Shown here: piece after piece, positions 1-6,971 of the stretch
Layout of the letters: each line of letters opens with the position of its first letter
How positions within the stretch are numbered: position 1 is the first letter of the stretch
Assembly (NCBI RefSeq): GCF_014288115.1
Contig: NZ_JACOOK010000007.1
Location: 34,486 to 98,485, forward strand
Direction: 5' to 3'
DNA from: Alistipes_A hominis
Lineage (GTDB): Bacteria > Bacteroidota > Bacteroidia > Bacteroidales > Rikenellaceae
Length of the DNA stretch: 64,000 nucleotides
The notes under the pieces: model-generated
Told to the model about the DNA's origin: nothing
The model's input: only the letters and a program-made list of their open reading frames with translations
Database searches by the model: none
Made by a program: the position numbers and the translations under genes

Positions 1-593
1 TTTACCAGATCGGCCTTTTTCGAATCGTCGTAAATAATAGCCCTATTATATATAAGGTCTATCAAACCGGCGAATTTGTCTTCGGCCCCGATCGGCAGAA
101 CGACCGGCAACGCATTGGCTCCGAGACGCTCCTTGACCTGAGCGCAAACGTTCAGGAAATCGGCGCCGGTACGGTCCATTTTATTTACGTAACCGATACG
201 CGGCACGCGGTACTTGTCGGCCTGACGCCATACGGTTTCGGACTGGGGTTCCACGCCGCCCACGGCGCAGAACGTGGCCACCGCACCGTCCAGCACGCGC
301 AGCGAACGTTCCACCTCGGCGGTGAAGTCCACGTGACCCGGGGTGTCGATGATATTGATCTGATAGGTCTTATCTTTGTACTGCCAAAAAGCGGTCGTCG
401 CAGCAGAAGTGATGGTAATACCACGTTCCTGCTCCTGAACCATCCAGTCCATCGTAGCGGCACCTTCGTGCACCTCGCCGATTTTATGGGTTTTTCCCGT
501 GTAGAAAAGGATACGTTCCGAAGTAGTCGTTTTACCGGCATCGATGTGAGCCATGATCCCGATATTTCTCGTATATGTTAAATCCCTTGCCAT
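1..593 (-). CDS. fusA: Elongation factor G, N-terminal part (cut by window edge)
   Basis: Translational GTPase that drives ribosomal translocation and, with RRF, ribosome recycling. Only the first ~197 residues are in the window; the gene continues beyond base 1. The G-domain motifs are intact: P-loop AHIDAGKTTT near the N-terminus, DTPGHVDF (G3) and NKMD (G4). The start is the ATG at 593, giving MARDLTYTRN, the usual EF-G beginning. It lies 22 bp after rpsG as the third gene of a rpsL-rpsG-fusA str operon. Bacteroidota often carry extra EF-G paralogs; the position in the str operon marks this one as the housekeeping copy. Confidence 0.96.
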   Translation of the reverse strand, partial: MARDLTYTRNIGIMAHIDAGKTTTSERILFYTGKTHKIGEVHEGAATMDWMVQEQERGITITSAATTAFWQYKDKTYQINIIDTPGHVDFTAEVERSLRVLDGAVATFCAVGGVEPQSETVWRQADKYRVPRIGYVNKMDRTGADFLNVCAQVKERLGANALPVVLPIGAEDKFAGLIDLIYNRAIIYDDSKKADLV

Positions 594-615
594 ATAATTA
601 CCCTCGCTTCACAAA

Positions 616-1092
616 TTAAAATCTGAAATGGGCAAAAGCCTTGTTGGCTTCGGCCATTCTGTGCATCTCTTCTTTCCGCTTGAAGGCAGCGCCTTCTTCG
701 TTGTACGCAGCTTGAATTTCAGCAGCCATTTTTTCCGCCATCGATCGACCTGCGCGTTTTTTAGAGTAAAGGATAAGGTTCCGCATTGCTATTGAAACTT
801 TACGCTCGGGTCTCACTTCCGTCGGTACCTGGAAGGTTGCTCCGCCCACGCGACGCGACTTCACCTCCACCTGGGGAGTGATGTTCTCGAGGGCTTTTTT
901 CCAGATATCAAGGGGAGCCTTGTCCGCATCCTTCATCTTCTCACCCACGATCTCTATGGCATCATAGAAAATCGTATAGGCAATACTCTTCTTACCATCC
1001 AGCATAAGGTTGTTTACAAACCTTGTCACAAGTCCGTCTCCGAATTTGGGATCTGGAAGTAGAATTCGCTTTTTAGGCTTCGCTTTTCTCAT
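616..1092 (-). CDS. rpsG: 30S ribosomal protein S7
   Basis: Primary 16S rRNA-binding protein that nucleates assembly of the 30S head and contributes to the E site. It is 158 residues, the normal family length, with the Lys/Arg-rich N-terminus (MRKAKPKKR), the conserved KFGDGLVTRFVNNLM-type segment and the internal RRVGGATFQVP motif typical of S7. It sits 32 bp downstream of rpsL and 22 bp upstream of fusA. In other bacteria S7 can act as translational repressor of this operon; no such site was identified here. Confidence 0.98.
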   Translation of the reverse strand: MRKAKPKKRILLPDPKFGDGLVTRFVNNLMLDGKKSIAYTIFYDAIEIVGEKMKDADKAPLDIWKKALENITPQVEVKSRRVGGATFQVPTEVRPERKVSIAMRNLILYSKKRAGRSMAEKMAAEIQAAYNEEGAAFKRKEEMHRMAEANKAFAHFRF

Positions 1093-1124
1093 TGTTTAAA
1101 AAGTCTTTGTGTTTGATTTAATGG

Positions 1125-1526
1125 TTACTTTTTCTTTGCGGGCGCTGCTGCTCCTGCTTTCGGCCTTTTGGCCCCGTACTTCGAACGGCGTTGCTTGCGA
1201 CCGTCCACGCCTGCGGCGTCCATCGCTCCGCGCACCAAGTGATAACGAACACCCGGCAGGTCTTTCACACGGCCACCGCGAACGAGCACGATCGAGTGCT
1301 CCTGCAGGTTGTGACCTTCGCCCGGGATGTAGGCATTCACCTCTTTCCCGTTGGTCAATCTCACACGGGCTACTTTTCGCATAGCCGAGTTCGGCTTCTT
1401 GGGAGTGGTCGTGTAAACACGAACACATACGCCACGACGTTGCGGACATGCATCCAACGCGGGAGCTTTACTTTTAAAGCTCGGCGTCAACCTTCCCTTA
1501 CGTACTAACTGTTGAATAGTTGGCAT
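1125..1526 (-). CDS. rpsL: 30S ribosomal protein S12
   Basis: Decoding-centre protein at the 30S/50S interface. It is 133 residues, with the hallmark N-terminus PTIQQLVRKGR, the TTPKKPNSAMRK loop and the PGVRYHLVRG loop. The lysines at the classic streptomycin-resistance positions in these loops look wild type, so no resistance allele is suggested. The C-terminus ends in a Lys/Ala-rich tail. It is the first gene of the str operon, about 60 nt downstream of the start site predicted from the promoter at 1591-1621. Confidence 0.98.
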   Translation of the reverse strand: MPTIQQLVRKGRLTPSFKSKAPALDACPQRRGVCVRVYTTTPKKPNSAMRKVARVRLTNGKEVNAYIPGEGHNLQEHSIVLVRGGRVKDLPGVRYHLVRGAMDAAGVDGRKQRRSKYGAKRPKAGAAAPAKKK

Positions 1527-1590
1527 TTTACTTACTTTTTCCTTTACTTTGTTTGGTTAAAAATCTGTTCCATTCACACAAAACGGAGTG

Positions 1591-1621
1591 CAAAGATACC
1601 AATAATTTTCGAAACCGCAAT
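1591..1621 (-). promoter_or_regulatory. Bacteroidota-type promoter of the rpsL operon
   Basis: On the minus strand there is a perfect -7 box TATCTTTG (plus-strand CAAAGATA at 1591-1598), a 19 bp spacer and an ATTG -33 box (CAAT at 1618-1621). This matches the phylum consensus TTTG/TAnnTTTG. Predicted transcription start is near 1585, leaving a leader of about 60 nt before rpsL. Confidence 0.75.
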
Positions 1622-1813
1622 ATTTATCGATCTTTTTTCACTGATAATCCGTGTTTTTCAGGCTTTTTCATGCCGTTCAACACATTAGTGACTATCATTT
1701 ATTTTTATGATTTCAACAACATAATAAACAAAATAAATACACAAACACGCAAACAACTGTTCAACAAAACATTAATACATTACAAATCACCTCTAAATAT
1801 TTCTGAAACTTAT

Positions 1814-1845
1814 TTTTTGTAATCTGCCGTTTTGTCGTAATTTTG
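1814..1845 (+). promoter_or_regulatory. Bacteroidota-type promoter for the gene at 1867
   Basis: TTTTTG ends at 1819, followed by an 18 bp spacer and TAATTTTG at 1838-1845, a full match to TAnnTTTG. Predicted start near 1852, so the leader before the ATG at 1867 would be only about 15 nt. Confidence 0.65.
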
Positions 1846-1866
1846 CTCGGTATCAACCGGGAAATC

Positions 1867-2301
1867 ATGGTGTCCGGCCGGCTCGAATCGAACCGGCCGG
1901 ATACCCCGGCGGAGAAACGTTTAAATTTGAAATCCGTGGGAACAACCGCTATTTTCCGCCTGGAAGCGCGATGCGACGATCCGGCCGGCGAACGAATGAA
2001 TCTGCACCTGAGCCTCGCTTCTTACGACTCCGAAGAGCGTCAAATCGCCGTCGAGCATACGGACGCGAGCCCGATCCGCAAAGAAACGACCTACAGCGTC
2101 CAAACTTCCGATCCGGCGGCGTCCGTCGCAGCATCCGTCTATGCCGTGCCGACGGCCGACCCGCCGTCCGACATCGTCGCCGACACTCCTCCGTTCAAAC
2201 TATCGTTCCGCATCCTGCGCGGACAGGAGGTAATCGACGCGCAGCAAATACAGGTCAACCGCTGGGGAGGCACGCAGCGAATCGGAATGATTTACAAATA
2301 A
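1867..2301 (+). CDS. Small protein of unknown function
   Basis: This 144-residue protein is not one I recognise. The frame extends upstream to a TTG at 1843, but that codon overlaps the -7 box of the predicted promoter, so the ATG at 1867 (MVSGRLESNR) is preferred. No signal peptide or membrane segment is visible. The sequence alternates short hydrophobic runs with acidic and proline-rich stretches, which suggests a beta-sheet fold. A C-terminal segment (FKLSFRILRGQEV) resembles the last strands of a small beta-sandwich, but that is only an impression. It is transcribed alone, convergent with the porin gene, and has its own promoter, which argues for a real gene. Confidence 0.6.
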   Translation: MVSGRLESNRPDTPAEKRLNLKSVGTTAIFRLEARCDDPAGERMNLHLSLASYDSEERQIAVEHTDASPIRKETTYSVQTSDPAASVAASVYAVPTADPPSDIVADTPPFKLSFRILRGQEVIDAQQIQVNRWGGTQRIGMIYK

Positions 2302-2358
2302 CCGTCGTCCGCCGAAACGCCGGAGAAAACCCGTCGGAATATTTTCGGAATATGGATC

Positions 2359-2394
2359 GCCGCCCTACCAAACGGGCGGCCCGGTATGTTTTTT
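2359..2394 (+). terminator. Possible intrinsic terminator after the gene at 1867
   Basis: A 7 bp stem (GCCGCCC at 2359-2365, GGGCGGC at 2374-2380) with an 8 nt loop is followed after 8 nt by TTTTTT at 2389-2394. The gap between stem and T-run is longer than usual, so the call is tentative. Confidence 0.4.
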
Positions 2395-2492
2395 CGATGA
2401 TTCTGCCGCATACGGATTCAGCCGATGCCGGGCGACTTCGACTGAGAACAAGGATCGCGCGACGGGCCGGTTCTGCGCAAACGGCCCGGCCG

Positions 2493-3641
2493 CTAAAACG
2501 ACGCGACGATTTCCAGCGTAAACTTGTCGTGCAACAATTTGTTGACGGCGAAATCGGACGGCCGCTCTTTCAGAAGGTATTTTTCGTAATTCAGCCGCAC
2601 CTCGGAACGCACCAGTTTTGTCGAGAATCCGAGGTTGATCCCGGCCGTAATCCGGTTCGCATCGAAAAGCTCGCGCCGTCGGGTATCGCTATTCAGGTAA
2701 TCGACCCCGTTGCCGAGATCCCAGCGCACGACCGGCAACAGGTAGCGGGCAAACGACCTTTCGGGCAGATCGAACCGATAGAACCCCTGCACGAGAGCCA
2801 CGGCCATCACCTCCGACGAACTACCGGTTCCGAGATAGCGACGCGCGTACTCCCCCTCGATCCGGAACTTTCCGCGGACATAACGCAATTCGAAACCGGC
2901 CATCCGCATCTTTTGCTCGAAATTTTCCGTTACGTTTTCGCCATCGCGTTCTACAACCCGCGTATGCTGCGGAGCGTAACCGTCGTAATAAGCAACCGCC
3001 CCCTGCAGTCCCTCGCTGCCGCCGAGCTCCGCGCGACCGATCACGTTCACGTGTTTCCCCCACACGGGATTGTTGATTCCCGAACCGTTGAAAACGCCGG
3101 CGAGCAATTTCAGCGGCAGTTTCGATGCGAAACGGTATGAGAAAAACGCGCCCAGATCGCGCGAACCGAGCGTCCGGACGTAGTCGACGGTTTTCCCGCC
3201 GGATAGTTCGCTGCCGTAATAACTCGTCAAGTATTTCGACAGGAAAGAACGGTTCGCGAACAGATTCGTGGACGGCCCCCGATCCATATCGGTGCTGAAA
3301 TGGTACTGCTGCTGCCCGAGTTCGGCCGTAAAACCTCCGGACTGGTAACCGGCATAAGCATCCAGCAACGATATTTTCCCTTCGTTACCGAAATCCATCT
3401 GAAGGCGGTAATTCATTTTCGGCGAAACGTTCCCCCGAACGCCCAGCCGGGCGTTGCGTACGCTGAACCGGTACTCCCCGCCGTTCAGATCGACCTCCAT
3501 CTTCGCTTTGATCGTTCCGTCCAGTTTCGGCACGTACGAAACCGGCTCCGCCTTTTTCCCGGCCGCAACCGTGTCCGACTGAGCAAAGGCGACGCCTGAA
3601 GACAGCACAAAAAGCGAAATCAACACAAACTTCATTTTCAT
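2493..3641 (-). CDS. OprO/OprP-type outer-membrane porin
   Basis: Predicted outer-membrane beta-barrel of the phosphate-selective porin O/P family, 382 residues. A signal peptide is clear (MKMKFVLISLFVLSSGVAFA, cleavage before QSD). The mature chain is a run of amphipathic strands with aromatic girdle residues, such as FSVRNARLGVRGNVSP near the N-terminus and an LLDAYAGY segment, and it ends in Phe (IVASF), as outer-membrane proteins recognised by the BAM complex do. The family usually transports phosphate or other small anions; substrate cannot be read from sequence, and no pst or pho genes lie nearby. It is a single gene with its own promoter at 3702-3732. A second in-frame ATG two codons downstream is equally possible as start. 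Confidence 0.85.
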   Translation of the reverse strand: MKMKFVLISLFVLSSGVAFAQSDTVAAGKKAEPVSYVPKLDGTIKAKMEVDLNGGEYRFSVRNARLGVRGNVSPKMNYRLQMDFGNEGKISLLDAYAGYQSGGFTAELGQQQYHFSTDMDRGPSTNLFANRSFLSKYLTSYYGSELSGGKTVDYVRTLGSRDLGAFFSYRFASKLPLKLLAGVFNGSGINNPVWGKHVNVIGRAELGGSEGLQGAVAYYDGYAPQHTRVVERDGENVTENFEQKMRMAGFELRYVRGKFRIEGEYARRYLGTGSSSEVMAVALVQGFYRFDLPERSFARYLLPVVRWDLGNGVDYLNSDTRRRELFDANRITAGINLGFSTKLVRSEVRLNYEKYLLKERPSDFAVNKLLHDKFTLEIVASF

Positions 3642-3701
3642 TTATCATTCTTTTTAACGGCCCGGCAGACGGTCGAATCCCGCAACGGCCACAATCCGGC
3701 A

Positions 3702-3732
3702 CAAAAATACCATTAAATCGGAAAACGGAAAC
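3702..3732 (-). promoter_or_regulatory. Probable promoter of the porin gene
   Basis: A perfect minus-strand -7 box TATTTTTG (plus CAAAAATA at 3702-3709) lies about 60 bp upstream of the porin ATG. The -33 position 19 bp further up reads GTTT, a weak match. Predicted leader is about 54 nt. Confidence 0.5.
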
Positions 3733-3775
3733 TTTCGCCCGCGCGCAATTCTGATCTTAACAAAAAATTAATTCG

Positions 3776-3805
3776 TCTGTTTTTAAAATATAATAATTAT
3801 ATTTG
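3776..3805 (+). promoter_or_regulatory. Probable promoter of the AAA_14-like gene
   Basis: TCTG at 3776-3779, 18 bp spacer, then TATATTTG at 3798-3805, a perfect -7 box. Predicted start near 3812, giving a 20 nt leader to the ATG at 3832. Confidence 0.55.
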
Positions 3806-3831
3806 CAGATATTCAATTCATTCAGACCGTC

Positions 3832-5061
3832 ATGATCACGAAAACAGCGCTCGAAAACATCGTCTCCAAACAACGTAAAATGCTCGCGAACGTTTCGCCC
3901 GGACATCCGCGCGAAATCGAGGAGTCCATTCCCTACCTAACCGACCGTATGCTGCTGATCGGGGGCGTGCGCGGATGCGGATGCAGCGCGTTGCTGCACC
4001 GGATGCTGAACAACGACTATCCCGAAGCGTGGTACACCGACTTCGACGACCCGCGGCTCGGAGGTTTCGACGCGGGCGATTTCACGAAGCTCGATCGGCT
4101 GCTGGAAGAGTCGGGCAAAGGCATCGCCCTGTTCAACCGGATCGACCTGGCGGCCGGATGGATCGAATTCTGCGACCGAAAAATCCGCCAGGGGATCAAG
4201 ATTGTCTCCACCGTTTCGCTGGAAACCCTCCTGCGGCTCGCAAAAGCCGAGCGTCCGGACGGGACAGGCGCCGTCCCGGATATTTTCTCGCTCCGCCGAC
4301 TCGACCTCTTTTCGTACAACGAATTTCTCAGCTTCACGCATAAACCGGCCGGCGAACAGGCCGTCAACGAATTTCTGTCGCGGGGAGCTTTTCCCGGACT
4401 CATCAAAACGGGACACACCGAAGCGCTCCATCAACTCTACACGGAAATCCTCTGCAAGGACGCCGTCATCGCGGGAGGCATCCGCGACCGGAACACCCTG
4501 CAACGGATGGCATTGCACCTAATCACCAACACCGGAGAACCCGTCACCGCCAACAAACTGCGCGAAAAACTGAAAATAAAGGCCGTGAGCACGGCCGCAG
4601 AGCACATGCAATGCATCGAAACGGCCGGACTCGTACGCTTCGTTTCGATCCTCAGCGACAACCCGGCGCGCCAGGCGGTCAATCCGCGCAAGGTCTATGC
4701 GGTCGACACGGCGCTGGCCGCAGCCGTATCGACCGCCGAAACCGTCGACCGGAACAAACTGTTCGAAACGATGCTATTCAACCACCTGTGCCGGGAGAGC
4801 CGGTCGGTATGCTATACGAACGAACAGGGCGGATGCGATTTTATCGCGTCCGATGCGGAAGGGGGTGTCCGCTGCATCCAGGCCTGCTACGACGACGACC
4901 CCGACCTGATGCAGACCAAAACCGACGGATTGCTATGGGCGCTACGGCAAACCGGGTCGAGCCGAGGCACGATCGTTACGGCCGACCGGAACGACCGCAT
5001 CGATGCCGAAAATTTCGAAATCGAAGTAATCGACGCCGACACTTTCCTCGGCGGATACTGA
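3832..5061 (+). CDS. AAA_14/DUF4143-family protein with decayed ATPase motifs
   Basis: The 409-residue protein has the layout of the AAA_14-DUF4143 family: an N-terminal AAA+ domain (about 20-200), a winged-helix linker (about 215-280) and a C-terminal nuclease-like fold (about 300-405) with an FETMLFNHLCRE helix and an IQACYDDD segment. Canonical members have a GxxxxGK[ST] P-loop, a DE Walker B and a TGS sensor. Here the P-loop reads G45-VRGC-G50-C51-S52, so the invariant Lys is Cys. Walker B reads IALFNR with Asn102/Arg103 for Asp/Glu, and the TGS reads TVS at 127-129. The usual GxEVDF in the last domain reads GGCDFIA. The frame is complete and the codon use matches its neighbours, so this looks like a maintained pseudo-ATPase rather than a recent pseudogene. 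Function unknown. Confidence 0.8.
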   Translation: MITKTALENIVSKQRKMLANVSPGHPREIEESIPYLTDRMLLIGGVRGCGCSALLHRMLNNDYPEAWYTDFDDPRLGGFDAGDFTKLDRLLEESGKGIALFNRIDLAAGWIEFCDRKIRQGIKIVSTVSLETLLRLAKAERPDGTGAVPDIFSLRRLDLFSYNEFLSFTHKPAGEQAVNEFLSRGAFPGLIKTGHTEALHQLYTEILCKDAVIAGGIRDRNTLQRMALHLITNTGEPVTANKLREKLKIKAVSTAAEHMQCIETAGLVRFVSILSDNPARQAVNPRKVYAVDTALAAAVSTAETVDRNKLFETMLFNHLCRESRSVCYTNEQGGCDFIASDAEGGVRCIQACYDDDPDLMQTKTDGLLWALRQTGSSRGTIVTADRNDRIDAENFEIEVIDADTFLGGY

Positions 5062-5086
5062 CGCCGTCAGATGCAAACGCAGCTTT

Positions 5087-6853
5087 CTAGTCTTTGATTT
5101 TTTTGAAACGGCCGATCACGTCGATGTCGGTCAGTTCTTTGGACAACATCAAGATCGTCTCTTCGGGCACCCGCCGCAGGTCGAGCAGCATCAGGGCGTC
5201 GAGCGAGTCGCAGAACTCGTGATCCGTATTGAATCCGAGCACACTGCTGTTCAGTTGCAAGTATTTGCGAATCAACACAGGGATCGAAAACGCATTCCGT
5301 TCGATATCGCAGATTATCTTATTGATCAGTTCGATCGGACGCACCTCCGCGATCAGCGACTCGTCGATCCGAGCCGGAACGACGATTCCCGTCCGGGGCC
5401 TGATGTAAGAGGCCTTCTTCCGATCCAAGTAGAAACGACTGACATACGCGGCGATAATCAGCTTGGACGTATGCTGGAAACCTCCCGAAACGGTCACCGG
5501 CCCCATCAGATAGCGATACTGTTCATTCTGTAGCAGAACGTGGAGAATCCCCTTCCATAACAGCATCAGCGACGCCGGTTTCCGCTGGTATTCGCGCGCG
5601 ATGAACGAACGACCGAGCTCGATGGTGCGGCTCATCACCTCTCCCATCGGGGGCGACATCCGGAAAAGCGTATGGGTATAGAAACCTTTCAATCCGTAGT
5701 TCCGCATGATCTCGTCGCCCAATCCCAAACGGTAGGCTCCGACCAGCCGCAGCGCCTCGTTGTCCCAGATGAACAACTGCCGGTAATAGCGGTCGAAACG
5801 GTCGGTATCGATCTCGTTCTTGGTGCCTTCGCCGATCTCGCGGAACGTCCGTTCGCGCAACGTGGCGATCATCAGCATCATGTTCGGGATTTGCTGCGGC
5901 GGAGCGCAATAAACCTCATAACCGCCCGAAACGAACAGCCGATAATGTCCCCGCAGGCTTTCCAACTCGCTGCAAAGCAATTTCACGTCGACGTCCCCGC
6001 GAACCTCATCGGGCACCTTCCGCGCCGCACGGCGCTCGGCCCGGCGGGGACGCCGTCTACCGGACGGCTTCAGGTACTCGACCGAAGCGCGCAGGTAACT
6101 GTTATAAGCCGTTTTGGAAAGATCCTCGGTCTTTTTGGGCAGGATCGGCGAAGCGATGCGCAACGGCACCGAACAGCCCGCTTTGTTGACCAACTCGCGC
6201 GGTAGCAACAACGTCCGCAGCATCGGATGCACCTTCCCGGCCAGCCGGAACGTCCGGCTGTTGGAAGCTTCGATATAAACGGGAACGACCGGCACCTGCG
6301 CCTTCCGGATAAACTTTAGCACCGACTCGGGCCACGGCCGGTCCTTAACGTCCCGGAACCCGCGCTGCCAAGTCGCCACTTCGCCGGCCGGGAAGATCAC
6401 CAGCAGTCCGCCGCCGGAGAGATGCTGCAACGACTCGCGGATTCCAGACACGTTACCGCCGGACTTCGCGTCGAACGGATCGACGTCGATAAAGAACCGT
6501 TTCAGGGGGCCGATCCGGCTCAGCAGGAAATTCCCCATGAACTTCACGTCGGGACGCGCTTTCGAAAGCAGGTCGATCAGGATCATCCCGTCCAGCGCAC
6601 CGGTCGGATGGTTTGCGATCACGATCGCCGGACCCGACGCCGGAATATTCTTGAGATCGGACGGAGCGACGTCGTACGAGACGCCCAGATTATGCAACAA
6701 CCCTTCCGGATAAGGCCCCTCGTAGGAAAATGCGCTTTCGTACAGTCGATTGATTTTCTTCAGGGCGGCCACCTTCATAATCAGACGGGCTTGCAGGCGG
6801 GCGATCCATCCCCTCCGTCCAAAATAGAGGTCACTGGGCTGTATAAGTTCCAT
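5087..6853 (-). CDS. Two-domain acyltransferase, OlsF-like (amino-acid lipid synthesis)
   Basis: The 588-residue protein joins two acyltransferase domains. The N-terminal part (about 60-250) is a PlsC/LPLAT domain with NHPTGALDG at 81-89 as the catalytic His/Asp motif (one residue longer than HX4D, as in this subfamily) and an FPAGE motif. The C-terminal part (about 290-440) is the GNAT-like hemolysin/OlsB fold with an RERTFREIGEG segment followed by a DTDRFDRYY segment. This order matches OlsF of Flavobacterium and Serratia, where the C-terminal domain N-acylates an amino acid and the N-terminal domain O-acylates the lyso-lipid. In Bacteroides the same two steps are done by separate GlsB and GlsA proteins making glycine lipids. 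The head-group amino acid here (glycine, ornithine or other) cannot be read from sequence. Membrane-associated. Confidence 0.82.
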   Translation of the reverse strand: MELIQPSDLYFGRRGWIARLQARLIMKVAALKKINRLYESAFSYEGPYPEGLLHNLGVSYDVAPSDLKNIPASGPAIVIANHPTGALDGMILIDLLSKARPDVKFMGNFLLSRIGPLKRFFIDVDPFDAKSGGNVSGIRESLQHLSGGGLLVIFPAGEVATWQRGFRDVKDRPWPESVLKFIRKAQVPVVPVYIEASNSRTFRLAGKVHPMLRTLLLPRELVNKAGCSVPLRIASPILPKKTEDLSKTAYNSYLRASVEYLKPSGRRRPRRAERRAARKVPDEVRGDVDVKLLCSELESLRGHYRLFVSGGYEVYCAPPQQIPNMMLMIATLRERTFREIGEGTKNEIDTDRFDRYYRQLFIWDNEALRLVGAYRLGLGDEIMRNYGLKGFYTHTLFRMSPPMGEVMSRTIELGRSFIAREYQRKPASLMLLWKGILHVLLQNEQYRYLMGPVTVSGGFQHTSKLIIAAYVSRFYLDRKKASYIRPRTGIVVPARIDESLIAEVRPIELINKIICDIERNAFSIPVLIRKYLQLNSSVLGFNTDHEFCDSLDALMLLDLRRVPEETILMLSKELTDIDVIGRFKKIKD

Positions 6854-6971
6854 AATCGGGCGATAAAATAGCTCTGCCGGCTCCGGAATTTTTTCACAAA
6901 AAGTTCCGGCCGTTTTACAAATGTAGAATAAATTTTGATACTTTTAATTTTCGAAACCACAAATTAACCGC

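Larger units (their letters stand above)
1527..1866. other. AT-rich divergent intergenic region
   Basis: About 340 bp between rpsL (minus) and the small plus-strand gene at 1867. It holds two divergent promoters (1591-1621 and 1814-1845). The AT-rich stretch between them shows no convincing gene or hairpin. A 100-codon plus-strand frame here has the composition of random AT-rich spacer. Confidence 0.6.

Noticed and set aside
1520..1822. 100-codon plus-strand frame upstream of rpsL
   Set aside because: It lies in AT-rich spacer, overlaps the rpsL promoter, and has a composition typical of untranslated AT-rich DNA.
3832..5061. AAA_14 gene as a recent pseudogene
   Set aside because: No stop codon or frameshift over 409 codons, own promoter, and codon use like neighbours; the motif losses look fixed rather than random, though strain comparison is needed.
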